Below, piece after piece: positions 9,118-17,157 of a stretch of DNA of 44,283 nucleotides. The notes under the pieces are model-generated. The model was not told the origin of the DNA. It searched no databases and worked only from the letters and a program-made list of their open reading frames with translations. The DNA comes from Parcubacteria group bacterium GW2011_GWC2_48_17. GTDB lineage: Bacteria; Patescibacteriota; Minisyncoccia; Phycocordibacterales; UBA10002. The stretch covers positions 1 through 44,283 of the forward strand of contig LCPL01000011.1 in the NCBI GenBank assembly GCA_001003605.1, given 5' to 3'. The stretch's first letter is position 1. The number at the start of each line of letters is the position of its first letter. A program made the position numbers and the translations under genes.

Positions 9118-9296
9118 ATGCCGAGGCCCAGGAACAGAACATGCTCGCTTCGCTGCGCTCTAAGAACCCATGGTTCTCAGCACTTCGTTGCTCTCCTCCA
9201 CGGGAAACTCCCGTTTCCCGACCCCTTCCCAAGTTCGACCCTGTCAGGAGTTAACAAACAAAAACAGAGCTGCTTCAGCTCTGTTTTTGTTTGTTA
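9118..9296 (-). repeat. Hairpin-rich tRNA-trailing segment with duplicated tRNA-Phe 3' end
   Basis: 16-nt exact repeat atgccgaggcccagga at 9118-9133 and 9296-9311; 21-bp stem TAACAAACAAAAACAGAGCTG-ctt-CAGCTCTGTTTTTGTTTGTTA; CGGGAAAC-tccc-GTTTCCCG. Confidence 0.75.
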
Positions 9297-9369
9297 TGCC
9301 GAGGCCCAGGATCGAACTGGGGACCTATCGCTCTTCAGGCGAGCGCTCTACCAACTGAGCTACCTCGGC
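9297..9369 (-). tRNA. tRNA-Phe(GAA)
   Basis: GCCGAGGTAGCTCAGTTGGTAGAGCGCTCGCCTGAAGAGCG..CCCAGTTCGATCCTGGGCCTCGGCA; loop CTGAAGA. Confidence 0.93.
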
Positions 9370-9412
9370 GACTTCAGCATGATAGCGTAACTTTCTCGAC
9401 GCTTCAAGCGCG

Positions 9413-9703
9413 CTACTCGCCGATGTTTTGAAACAGTTCGCCGACGCCGGAAAGCGCGCTTGCCGCGCTACCTTTTACGCTTTCAACATTTCCTTTGAAA
9501 CCGTCATATATCCCCCGAATCTGGTCCACATACGGCTGGATAACGTAGTACGCGCCGACCGAAAAACCGATGATAATTGCCCAGTACAGCAGATGAATAA
9601 CGCGCCCCACAATGGCGCTGCGCCGCATCTTGCGGAGAAGGGCGTTATTCTCCTCTACCAGGCGATGGGTCTGTATTAAGAGTTGTCGTTCTTCGGGAGT
9701 CAT
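9413..9703 (-). CDS. Hypothetical single-TM protein
   Basis: One TM helix and a coherent 96-aa ORF on the gene-dense strand. Confidence 0.5.
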   Translation of the reverse strand: MTPEERQLLIQTHRLVEENNALLRKMRRSAIVGRVIHLLYWAIIIGFSVGAYYVIQPYVDQIRGIYDGFKGNVESVKGSAASALSGVGELFQNIGE

Positions 9704-9820
9704 GGAATAGGTGCTAGTTGTTGGGTTCTAGGTTCTAGGAGAAACTAAAAGAGTGATACGGAGAGTATAGCATAAAGAAGGAAGAACGTTCACATGAGAC
9801 GGCAGAATAGTGCGTCGTTA

Positions 9821-9889
9821 TGCCACCGGCAGGAATTGAACCTACATCTAGGGTTTAGGAAACCCTTGTTCTATCCGTTGAACTACGGC
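9821..9889 (-). tRNA. tRNA-Arg(CCT)
   Basis: AGGGT-TTCCTAA-ACCCT anticodon arm; GTAGGTTCAATTCCTGC T arm; acceptor pairs with G-U wobbles. Confidence 0.85.
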
Positions 9890-9994
9890 AGCTCTTACTC
9901 CATCAACTTACCACACAAAACAAAAACCTTGAAGCGCGTGCATCGAGGTCTTTGTCTTCTCCTCCTTTTTCTACTTTCTACTCTCTACCTTCTA

Positions 9995-10231
9995 CTAGCT
10001 AATCTTCAACAATTGCTTTATTTTCGGCTGGTTGAATCCGACTACGAGTTCCCCATCAATAGCGATTACCGGCACGCCCATTTGTCCGCTTTTCTCAATC
10101 ATTTCCTTCCGTCGTTCCATATCCGCCCCCACATTATGTTCGGTGTATGCCACCCCTTTTTCCTTGAAAAAGGCCTTGGCCGCATTGCAGTACACACATG
10201 TCGGAGTGGAATAAATAGTTACTTGCGCCAT
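9995..10231 (-). CDS. Glutaredoxin-like protein
   Basis: YSTPTCVYCNAAKAFF (CxxC), MGVPVIAIDGELVVGFNQPKI. Confidence 0.9.
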   Translation of the reverse strand: MAQVTIYSTPTCVYCNAAKAFFKEKGVAYTEHNVGADMERRKEMIEKSGQMGVPVIAIDGELVVGFNQPKIKQLLKIS

Positions 10232-10495
10232 CGTAATGTTGAGTTACTCTGTTAATAATTAATCCGAACGTCTATTTGCACACTAGTGGTGCTAAAAACG
10301 ACACCGCGGGGCATTAGACTCTGCGAGCCACGCTGAACTTGTTTGCGCGCGGGCATGTAGTATTCGTATGAGCGGCGTTCGTGGTGCCGCGATCATATCT
10401 ACCCACAGTGAGATATGATGACACAGTATATCAGAAGACCAGCAAAAAGAATCTTGCGGAAAGATATTTCCGTGGTTAAAACATATGAACATATT

Positions 10496-10708
10496 GCGGG
10501 TAGCGAGAATCTCTCCCCTTACAGGACTGCTGTTTGTAACTAATCGCTTCGCTCTTAGACAAACAGGGAGCCTACATGAGCAGTACAGGTTTCCCATCCA
10601 GCGCTTTTCAGAAAAAGTGGAGGATAAGGGAGAACCTTTTCGATTCTCGCCGTAATGTGCGAAGGTACATTCCTACCTCGCAAAATATATTCGTTTCACT
10701 CATTATTT
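10496..10708 (-). repeat. Hairpin-rich segment trailing the interrupted tRNA-Gly, ending in a 16-nt copy of its 3' end
   Basis: gcgggtagcgagaatc at 10496-10511 and 10710-10725; hairpin 10679-10712; inverted copy ttcgattctcgc at 10639-10650; CTGTTTGT..ACAAACAG hairpin ~10530-10566. Confidence 0.7.
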
Positions 10709-10745
10709 TGCGGGTAGCGAGAATCGAACTCGCGTCTCATGCTTG
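10709..10745 (-). tRNA. 3' half of interrupted tRNA-Gly
   Basis: CAA-GCATG-AGAC-GCGAG-TTCGATT-CTCGC-TACCCGC-A; acceptor strand perfectly complements the 5' half at 11012-11018. Confidence 0.8.
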
Positions 10746-10984
10746 TCCCGAAAAATACAGAGCGCGATGCGCGATGATATTTTTCGAGGATCCCGTGGCA
10801 AGAAGCGAACGAACAAATTGATTATGCGAGTGGCGGGAATCGGACCCGCGCCCTATGCTTGGGAAGCACATGTACTGCCACTATACTACACTCGCAATGT
10901 TACCATAATTCACCACTCCGACAAATCGCACTCTGTATAACGGGATCGCCGAAAACATAGTCGCTTCGCTTCTTGTTTTCGGGA
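10746..10984 (-). mobile_element. 239-bp inverted-repeat element inside the tRNA-Gly anticodon loop
   Basis: Ends TCCCGAAAA..TTTTCGGGA; 44-50-nt imperfect TIRs (TCCCGAAAA..CGATCCCG and TCCCGAAAAA..GGATCCCG), each itself a hairpin. Confidence 0.65.
10825..10895 (-). tRNA. tRNA-Gly(CCC)
   Basis: GCGAGTG..TGTGC-TTCCCAA-GCATA..GCGGG-TCCGATT-CCCGC-CACTCGC-A. Confidence 0.9.
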
Positions 10985-11018
10985 GGAAGCACGCATTCTA
11001 CCACTAAACCATACCCGC
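10985..11018 (-). tRNA. 5' half of interrupted tRNA-Gly
   Basis: GCGGGTATGGTTTAGTGGTAGAATGCGTGCTTCC; anticodon-stem strand CGTGC complements GCATG in the 3' half. Confidence 0.8.
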
Positions 11019-11025
11019 GTTATTC

Positions 11026-11400
11026 TTAGCGAAACAAATTAAAGAATCTTGAAACGAGCGATTGTTCTTTAATATTTTGTTCCGGTTCGGATTTCTTATT
11101 GTTAACAAGTACAACCATTCTCTCACCGGGTCTTGCTACCTGAAATTGTTCCCTAATTTCTGTCTCAATTCCTTCCGGCGTTTCTAGGCGCGCGATATCG
11201 GCGCGAAGACGGTCTTCGCGAAGATTGAGATTAAGTAGTTCTGCTTCAACTCTATCGAGATTTTTGCGACTCTCGTGCTCTTTAGCGTAGAGTCCCCACG
11301 TAGCCTTGCCTACTAGCACTAGCAAAAAAAGCAAGAGGAGAAGCGTTCCTTTGGAGTACAGTACTTTGCGAATGTTCCGTTTTCGTTGGAAATCCCTCAT
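11026..11400 (-). CDS. FtsB/DivIC-like septum formation initiator
   Basis: N-terminal TM plus coiled coil (LDRVEAELLNLNLREDRLRADIARL). Confidence 0.7.
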   Translation of the reverse strand: MRDFQRKRNIRKVLYSKGTLLLLLFLLVLVGKATWGLYAKEHESRKNLDRVEAELLNLNLREDRLRADIARLETPEGIETEIREQFQVARPGERMVVLVNNKKSEPEQNIKEQSLVSRFFNLFR

Positions 11401-11541
11401 AAATAAGAAGCGTTTAGCGATTAGCGTTCAGCGTTTAGTGAAAGAGACTATTCACATCTTCGTGCAGAAATGCTAAGATAATGTCTATTATATCAAGCAA
11501 ATCGTTTTGTACTAAACGCTAGACGCTAAACGCTTCTGTAT

Positions 11542-11652
11542 ATGTTGTTCAACAAAAAACATCGCGGAAAAATCAATCTTATTTGGGGCATTCTCTGCGT
11601 CTTAATCATAATAAGCATGATTCTTCTCTATGTCCCCGCCTTGTATCAGTAG
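11542..11652 (+). CDS. Small single-TM protein (36 aa)
   Basis: ATG..TAG: MLFNKKHRGKINLIWGILCVLIIISMILLYVPALYQ; basic N-terminus plus one TM. Confidence 0.45.
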   Translation: MLFNKKHRGKINLIWGILCVLIIISMILLYVPALYQ

Positions 11653-11744
11653 GTAGAAGGTAGACAGTAGAAAGTAGCGCAGAAGAAAAGTGGATTCGTT
11701 TTTTGTCTTGCCCCTTCTACTATCTACCTACTACTAGCTACTAT

Positions 11745-13649
11745 CTAGCTTTGCACCATCTTCACGAAAACATCGTGCGGGATTCTAACTCGCCCCGTAC
11801 CCTGCTCTTTCAGGCGTTTTTTGCCTTCCTTTTGCTGTTGCCAGAGTTTCATCTTTCTCGTACGGTCGCCTCCATAAAGATATCCTGTGACGTCTTTCGC
11901 CATGGCCCGCACGGTCCTAGATGAGATTATGCGCCCAAGAGCTTGCCCTTGTATTTTGGTAGTGAAAAGCTGGCGCGGCAAGATGCTGTGAAGTTTCTCC
12001 ACAGCCGCTTCAGCATCGAGCTCTACCCTTTTGCGGGAAACTATGCGCGAGAACGCCGGCACCACCTCCTCGGCCACAAGGAGCTCGAGCTTGACTACGT
12101 CGGCTCGGCGCTTGTCCATGATTTTGTATGAAAGAGACGCGAAACCGGAAGAAAGGCTTTTTATTTCGTCAAAGAATCCGCGCATAAGTTCGCGTAGCGG
12201 CATGATAAGCACCACAAGATTTCTATTATCTCCGAAATTCTCTGTTACCTGCACCTCCCCTTCATGGCTATAGAACATCGGCATAAGAGCGGACATATAA
12301 TCAGATGGCGTGATAATGCGCGCCTCAACCATTGGCTCATACACTTCCGCGATTTCTCCGTATTCCGGGAAACGAGCCGCTGAATAAACAGTTTCGCGTT
12401 TTCCTCGCTTCGTAACGACTTCATAAGTGATGGACGGCGTTGTTACTACGAGTGAGAGGTTCCATTCACGCCGAAGACGTTCGGTAATAATTTCAAGGTG
12501 AAGCATGCCCAAAAATCCGCATCGAAAACCGCGCCCCAGAAGACCTCCGGACTCCTCCTCATAGGTAAATGAAGAATCGGAAAGCCGCAGCCGGCCGATT
12601 GCCTGTCTTAATTGGTTAAAATCGTCTTGGCTCTCTGGATAGATTGACGCCCACACCACAGGTTTCGGGCGGTCGTACCCGGGAAGAGGAGTTACGCTCC
12701 CCTTCGCCGCGAGAATCGTATCGCCAACAGAAGCGACGCCAGGCTCCTTTATGCCGGTCGTGATGTAGCCTATCTCTCCTGCCGAGAGAGACTCTACCGA
12801 AGTTTCTTCTGGGGAAAAGATGCCGACATCAAGTACTGTGAAAATCTGCTGTGACGCGGCGAATTGGAGCTTATCTCCTTTTCTTGCCGTGCCGCCAAAT
12901 ACTCGCAAAAAGACTATTACTCCAGCGTGATTTGAATATTTGAAATCAAAAATCAATCCTCGGAAGGATTGCTCGGAATCTCGCTGGCTTAACGCAGGAT
13001 TACGCGGGAACTTTGCTTCTGCGCTCTTCTGCGTGCTGTCTGCGTCCTTCTGCGGAGTTGCTGGCGATGGAATCCTCTCGACAATTGCGGCCAGCAACTC
13101 AGGAACCCCTTCTCCTGTTTTCCCAGAAACCAAAAGCACATCGCTTTCCGGCAAGCCGACAAGCTGCGCTATTTGTTTTCTTGTTTCCGGAACGCGAGCA
13201 AGCGGTGAGTCTATTTTGTTTACTGCAGGAATAATCTTGAGATTGGCCTCTCGAGCCATTTGAAGCACCGAAATGGTTTGAGCTTGAACGCCCTGCGTCG
13301 CGTCAACGAGTACGATGGCGCCCTCAACAGCCTTCATGGCTCGTGAGACTTCGTAAGCGAAGTCTATATGCCCGGGAGTATCAATTAAATTTAGCGTATA
13401 GCGTGTAGCGTCTAGCGTATAGTTCATGCGGACGGGCGTCATTTTGATGGTGATGCCGCGCTCCCGCTCAAGTTCCATGGAATCTAGCACTTGGTCGCGC
13501 ATTTTGCGCTTTTCAATCGTGCCGGTAATCTCAAGCAACCGGTCGGCCAAGGTGCTCTTCCCGTGGTCTATGTGAGCCAATATTGCAAAATTTCTTATGC
13601 GTTCCTGCCCATCTCCCGCTGGTTGCGTAGTATGTATTCCAGATTGCAT
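11745..13649 (-). CDS. lepA: Elongation factor 4 (LepA)
   Basis: NFAILAHIDHGKSTLADRLLE, LIDTPGHIDFAYEVSRAM, LGRGFRCGFLGMLHLEI. Confidence 0.96.
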   Translation of the reverse strand: MQSGIHTTQPAGDGQERIRNFAILAHIDHGKSTLADRLLEITGTIEKRKMRDQVLDSMELERERGITIKMTPVRMNYTLDATRYTLNLIDTPGHIDFAYEVSRAMKAVEGAIVLVDATQGVQAQTISVLQMAREANLKIIPAVNKIDSPLARVPETRKQIAQLVGLPESDVLLVSGKTGEGVPELLAAIVERIPSPATPQKDADSTQKSAEAKFPRNPALSQRDSEQSFRGLIFDFKYSNHAGVIVFLRVFGGTARKGDKLQFAASQQIFTVLDVGIFSPEETSVESLSAGEIGYITTGIKEPGVASVGDTILAAKGSVTPLPGYDRPKPVVWASIYPESQDDFNQLRQAIGRLRLSDSSFTYEEESGGLLGRGFRCGFLGMLHLEIITERLRREWNLSLVVTTPSITYEVVTKRGKRETVYSAARFPEYGEIAEVYEPMVEARIITPSDYMSALMPMFYSHEGEVQVTENFGDNRNLVVLIMPLRELMRGFFDEIKSLSSGFASLSYKIMDKRRADVVKLELLVAEEVVPAFSRIVSRKRVELDAEAAVEKLHSILPRQLFTTKIQGQALGRIISSRTVRAMAKDVTGYLYGGDRTRKMKLWQQQKEGKKRLKEQGTGRVRIPHDVFVKMVQS

Positions 13650-13723
13650 GACAGGGTCATACTAACAGAAATGAGCTGTAAAAAAAAGGAATCATTTCTT
13701 CTTGCTTCTTAAATCATCGGATT

Positions 13724-13843
13724 TGTGCGCGCCCGATTTTTTCTGAAAAAAGAAAGGACATTTTTCTTTTTGGTGTCCTGCCCTAGAAGTTTCTGGGCAG
13801 TGTGGCGGGGAGAAATGCGGGGCGGGTTTTTGGCGGGAGGGAT
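13724..13843 (+). repeat. Dispersed repeat, short copy
   Basis: Matches the reverse complement of the 17158-17403 region (GAAAGGACATTTTTCTTTTTGG..GAAGTTTCTGGGCAGTGTGGCGGGGAGAAATGCGG..TTTTTGGCGGGAGGG). Confidence 0.75.
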
Positions 13844-13905
13844 TAAGATATCCAACAGAATCCTTAACTTACTGTTGTTGTACGGCTACGAGAATCCCTA
13901 CCACA

Positions 13906-14610
13906 TCAATGTCTCGACAATTTCGAAAAAAGCGGACGGTACATATCTTCTTGGATATCAATACGTAGCTCCGCACGGTTTATTTTATCGCAGAATTCCA
14001 CCGGCGCTCTTTCAACAATCGCCAAAGGTTGTCGTTCATTCCCTTCGCCCATAACTAAAACTGCGGCGGTAGCAAGACTGTCGGCTATATCAGTCCGAGA
14101 AAATTTGAATTTTCGGCCGAAAATATCCGGCATACCGCGGTAGTCCTTAATTCCGCGAAAGCCCGCATAGCCCACGGCGACACCGGTTACTCCGGCACGA
14201 AGCGGTATCGTACGGCTGTCGGTAATGAGAACACCGAGATGTCTCACGCCGTATTTCTGTCGCAATTTATTGCGCAGAAAGCGAGCTGTCTTAAAACTGT
14301 CTTTTGGCAAAAGAATGAGCTTGCCGTTAGCGTTTGACTCGTCAATTCCGGCGGAAGCCATAACCATACCGTCTTTGATGGTGAGCCAAACATATTTGGT
14401 GGGTATGGCAAGCTCGCTTTCTGCGCGGATCAGTTTTTCTTTCATCTGCGCATTTTCTGCGATAGCCGTTCGTCTTTCCGCAAGGGCGACGATTTTTGAG
14501 GTAATGACGACTACGGGTTTTTCTGGAAGCTTCTTGAAGTAGTCCGTAATGAAAGCAAACAAATCGTCGCCCTCTTGAAAAACACGGGTTTTGATTGGTC
14601 GGATGATCAT
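13906..14610 (-). CDS. CofE-like gamma-glutamyl ligase (F420-0 ligase / folate gamma-glutamate ligase-like)
   Basis: VVVITSKIVALAERR, ITDSRTIPLRAGVTGVAVGYAGF, DIADSLATAAVLVMGEGNERQPLAIV. Confidence 0.8.
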   Translation of the reverse strand: MIIRPIKTRVFQEGDDLFAFITDYFKKLPEKPVVVITSKIVALAERRTAIAENAQMKEKLIRAESELAIPTKYVWLTIKDGMVMASAGIDESNANGKLILLPKDSFKTARFLRNKLRQKYGVRHLGVLITDSRTIPLRAGVTGVAVGYAGFRGIKDYRGMPDIFGRKFKFSRTDIADSLATAAVLVMGEGNERQPLAIVERAPVEFCDKINRAELRIDIQEDMYRPLFSKLSRH

Positions 14611-15203
14611 AGTTGTTGATGGTTAATCTGATAGTGAAGCAAGAGCGTACCGGCGCGATTGAGCCGTTTTACAGACAGCAAACTAACTCGTGTTGTTCGA
14701 GTGCCGTCGACAAACATCTCCTTTCCGCGACCGAAAATGAACGGCTCAACAGTAATAAAAATTTCGTCCAGAAGTCCACTTTCCAACATGAAGCGGTATA
14801 CCGCTCCGCCACCGAGCACGGCCACTGTTTTGTATTTTGCAAGCAAAGAAGCCAGATCAACATTCGCGGGATTCACGAAAGTTATGCTTCCTCTGCGCGC
14901 CATCGCTTTCAAGCGGTTTGAGAGAACAAATGTATTTCGTTTGCGCAATCGCTTCGCGGCCGCTCTATAGGTATTGCGGCCGACAACAACGGCATCCGTA
15001 CGCGAAAGCGAGCGCTCCAAAAATCGCCAATCTTCCTTACTCGTCCATCGCGGCAAAGTTTTTTCTGACAGTGAAATGCGTCCGTCAATACTTGCGGCAA
15101 CGAACGCGACAAAACGCGTTTTACGTTGTAGAAGGCGTTGCGGGCGCATTTTGTTCATTGCGAAGAACTGGAACGAGATATTTCTGGTCAATGTAAAAGC
15201 CAA
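14607..15203 (-). CDS. RibD C-terminal / dihydrofolate reductase-like protein
   Basis: FVAFVAASIDGRISLS, VVVGRNTYRAA, VAVLGGGAVYRFMLESGLLDEIFITVEPFIFGRG. Confidence 0.85.
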   Translation of the reverse strand: MAFTLTRNISFQFFAMNKMRPQRLLQRKTRFVAFVAASIDGRISLSEKTLPRWTSKEDWRFLERSLSRTDAVVVGRNTYRAAAKRLRKRNTFVLSNRLKAMARRGSITFVNPANVDLASLLAKYKTVAVLGGGAVYRFMLESGLLDEIFITVEPFIFGRGKEMFVDGTRTTRVSLLSVKRLNRAGTLLLHYQINHQQL

Positions 15204-15849
15204 GGTTTAGAAAACGCTTTTTCTCTAAGAAACCAAGAAGGTTATTGACGAGAATAAACGATCCGCAGATGCCGAGCGCAAAGAGTAGCCGCTCCGCGAT
15301 AACGACCATGATAAGGGAATTCCAAACCGGGGCCGGAAGCGCGAAGACCCAAATCCACAACGCGCCTCCAACCGCGTGCGCAGTGAATGTGGCGCCGAGC
15401 GCGCGGGCAAGGAGGAATCGGTCGCGAAAGAAATGCGCGATAATGGGAATAAGCCAGAAAAGCGGGAAATACCAAACCGTCCGACCGATGGGGTGGGCGA
15501 TGAACGCCACAATGGCGAGCGCGGGGATGATAAGATTTACCATCCCTTTCTTCGAGAAATAAAGCACGGCAAAGAGCATGGGGAAGAAACGAATAACCGT
15601 TCCGGCGTCTTCAATTTGCGCTCCGTGAACCAAAAAATTAAAAAACTGCATAAGAAAGACGGCTATTGCGCCTGGAATACTTCCGATAAACGAGCCCGCG
15701 ACAGGAGCAAACGCGTCATAGATCGTAAATTTAACTTTCGATCCCGCCAGTTGCGCTACCGGAATCTGTAAGGCGATAAACCCAAGAATCACAAAAATGC
15801 TTATAAAGAGCACATTTTTCTTTGTTATGAATTGATGAAAGTATTTCAT
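15121..15849 (-). CDS. Polytopic membrane protein, function unknown
   Basis: Multiple TM helices; overlaps the downstream gene start. Confidence 0.6.
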   Translation of the reverse strand: MKYFHQFITKKNVLFISIFVILGFIALQIPVAQLAGSKVKFTIYDAFAPVAGSFIGSIPGAIAVFLMQFFNFLVHGAQIEDAGTVIRFFPMLFAVLYFSKKGMVNLIIPALAIVAFIAHPIGRTVWYFPLFWLIPIIAHFFRDRFLLARALGATFTAHAVGGALWIWVFALPAPVWNSLIMVVIAERLLFALGICGSFILVNNLLGFLEKKRFLNLGFYIDQKYLVPVLRNEQNAPATPSTT

Positions 15850-16053
15850 AATGATTAGATTAGATAGGTTAATGGCAGGAAAATAATGCTGACTAGAAAA
15901 GTATTCTAATCAAATATAGCCAGACCAAGTTTTTATCTTATAATTGTGAAGCATATCGTTTGAAGTTTATCAAAGTCATTATACCACAGAAATTTGAGTA
16001 AGAAAAAAGCTAGAGCGAGAATGCTCCAGCTTGAGGATTGGGTTATCTCCCAC

Positions 16054-17076
16054 CTAGCGATCCAAACTGCGAAGAACCTTCAGGTACAGCTCCTCGACGA
16101 TTTTTCCTTGCGCCTTACCAGTCTTGGCGTAGTGGTCGAGACCAGGTGCGGCGTTGACTTCCAACACCCAGTACTTCCCGGGAATGGGCGGTTCGCCTAT
16201 GTCACCGTCGACCATCAGGTCAACGCCGCACAAACGCAAGTTCATGTCGCTTGTAAGTTGTACTGCGAGCTCTCGGAAAGCGATGTTGACGCTTGCGGTC
16301 ACATCAACTGCGTCGCCGCCAGAAGACAGATTGGCATTATCAAGCAAAAACACCCGCTCGTGAAGAGACGGCACCGAGTGAAGCGTCAATCCCTGCCGCT
16401 TTAGTTTTTCAGCAATGCGCGGATCGTTCATCTTGATGCGCGTTCCTCGCTTTGCGGCGATAAACTGATGTTGCTTCATTTGGAGTAGCCGCTGGATTGA
16501 TGTCTTACCATCACCGACAATGTTAAGCGGTATCCGTTCGTAGGCGGAGATTACTTCGTCGTCCAGAACGACCAACCGATAATCTTGACCATGCACCGGT
16601 CTTTGCACCAACGCCACGCGGTCAAGCTTGAAAGCGGCTCGCATGGTGCGGTAGAACTCGCGCCTGTTGTGGACAATCGCAACGCCGGAGCCCTGACTGC
16701 CGCTGTTTGGTTTCACTACGATAGGAAAGCCGAGACGCTTTGCGTACACATACGCATCGTCAATTGTGCGGCGAGATGTTCCAATTGCTTGCGCCCATTC
16801 TTTTGAAAAGAATGTTTTGCTATCAGACACGATAGGGTAACCAAGTCGCCGCATAAACAGATTTGCGTAATCTTTGTCTTTGGCGATGTCCGATGCCCCG
16901 ACCGGATTAAGGTCAACGGTGTTGTACCGGAAGTAAGACTTCTTTCCGCTCTTGAATGTGATCTGTCCAGCGATTCCTCATTCGGGCTCCAGAAACACAC
17001 TTGCTCCAATGCGCGGAGCGATTTTCTTAAGCAACTTCCCTAACACCAGTGATTCTTTTTTAAGTTGTCTTTTCAT
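16054..17076 (-). pseudogene. ATP-grasp ligase with an in-frame UGA at codon 33 (16978-16980)
   Basis: ATP-grasp motifs GFPIVVKPNSGSQGSGV, VLEVNAAPGLDHYAK; the same frame reads MKRQLKKESLVLGKLLKKIAPRIGASVFLEPE*GIAGQITFKSGKKSYFRYNTVDLNPVGASDIAKDKDYANLFMRRLGYPIV from ATG at 17076. Confidence 0.75.
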
Positions 17077-17157
17077 ATTTTTCAGGATTGCGCTTCCTTC
17101 TCTTGATTGTCAAAGAATACCTTTAACTGCTTTACATTCTTACATTAATTTTTGATT

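Noticed and set aside
9115-9390. 91-aa and 62-aa ORFs across tRNA-Phe
   Set aside because: Antisense translation of the tRNA and its duplicated 3' end.
10746-10984. Group I intron in tRNA-Gly
   Set aside because: The insert contains a whole tRNA and TIRs, leaving too little sequence for a group I core; none recognised by eye, though a covariance search was not possible.
16054-17076. Genetic code 25 (UGA=Gly) as seen in some CPR
   Set aside because: Other confident genes in the window end in UGA, so reassignment is not supported; only one UGA is anomalous.
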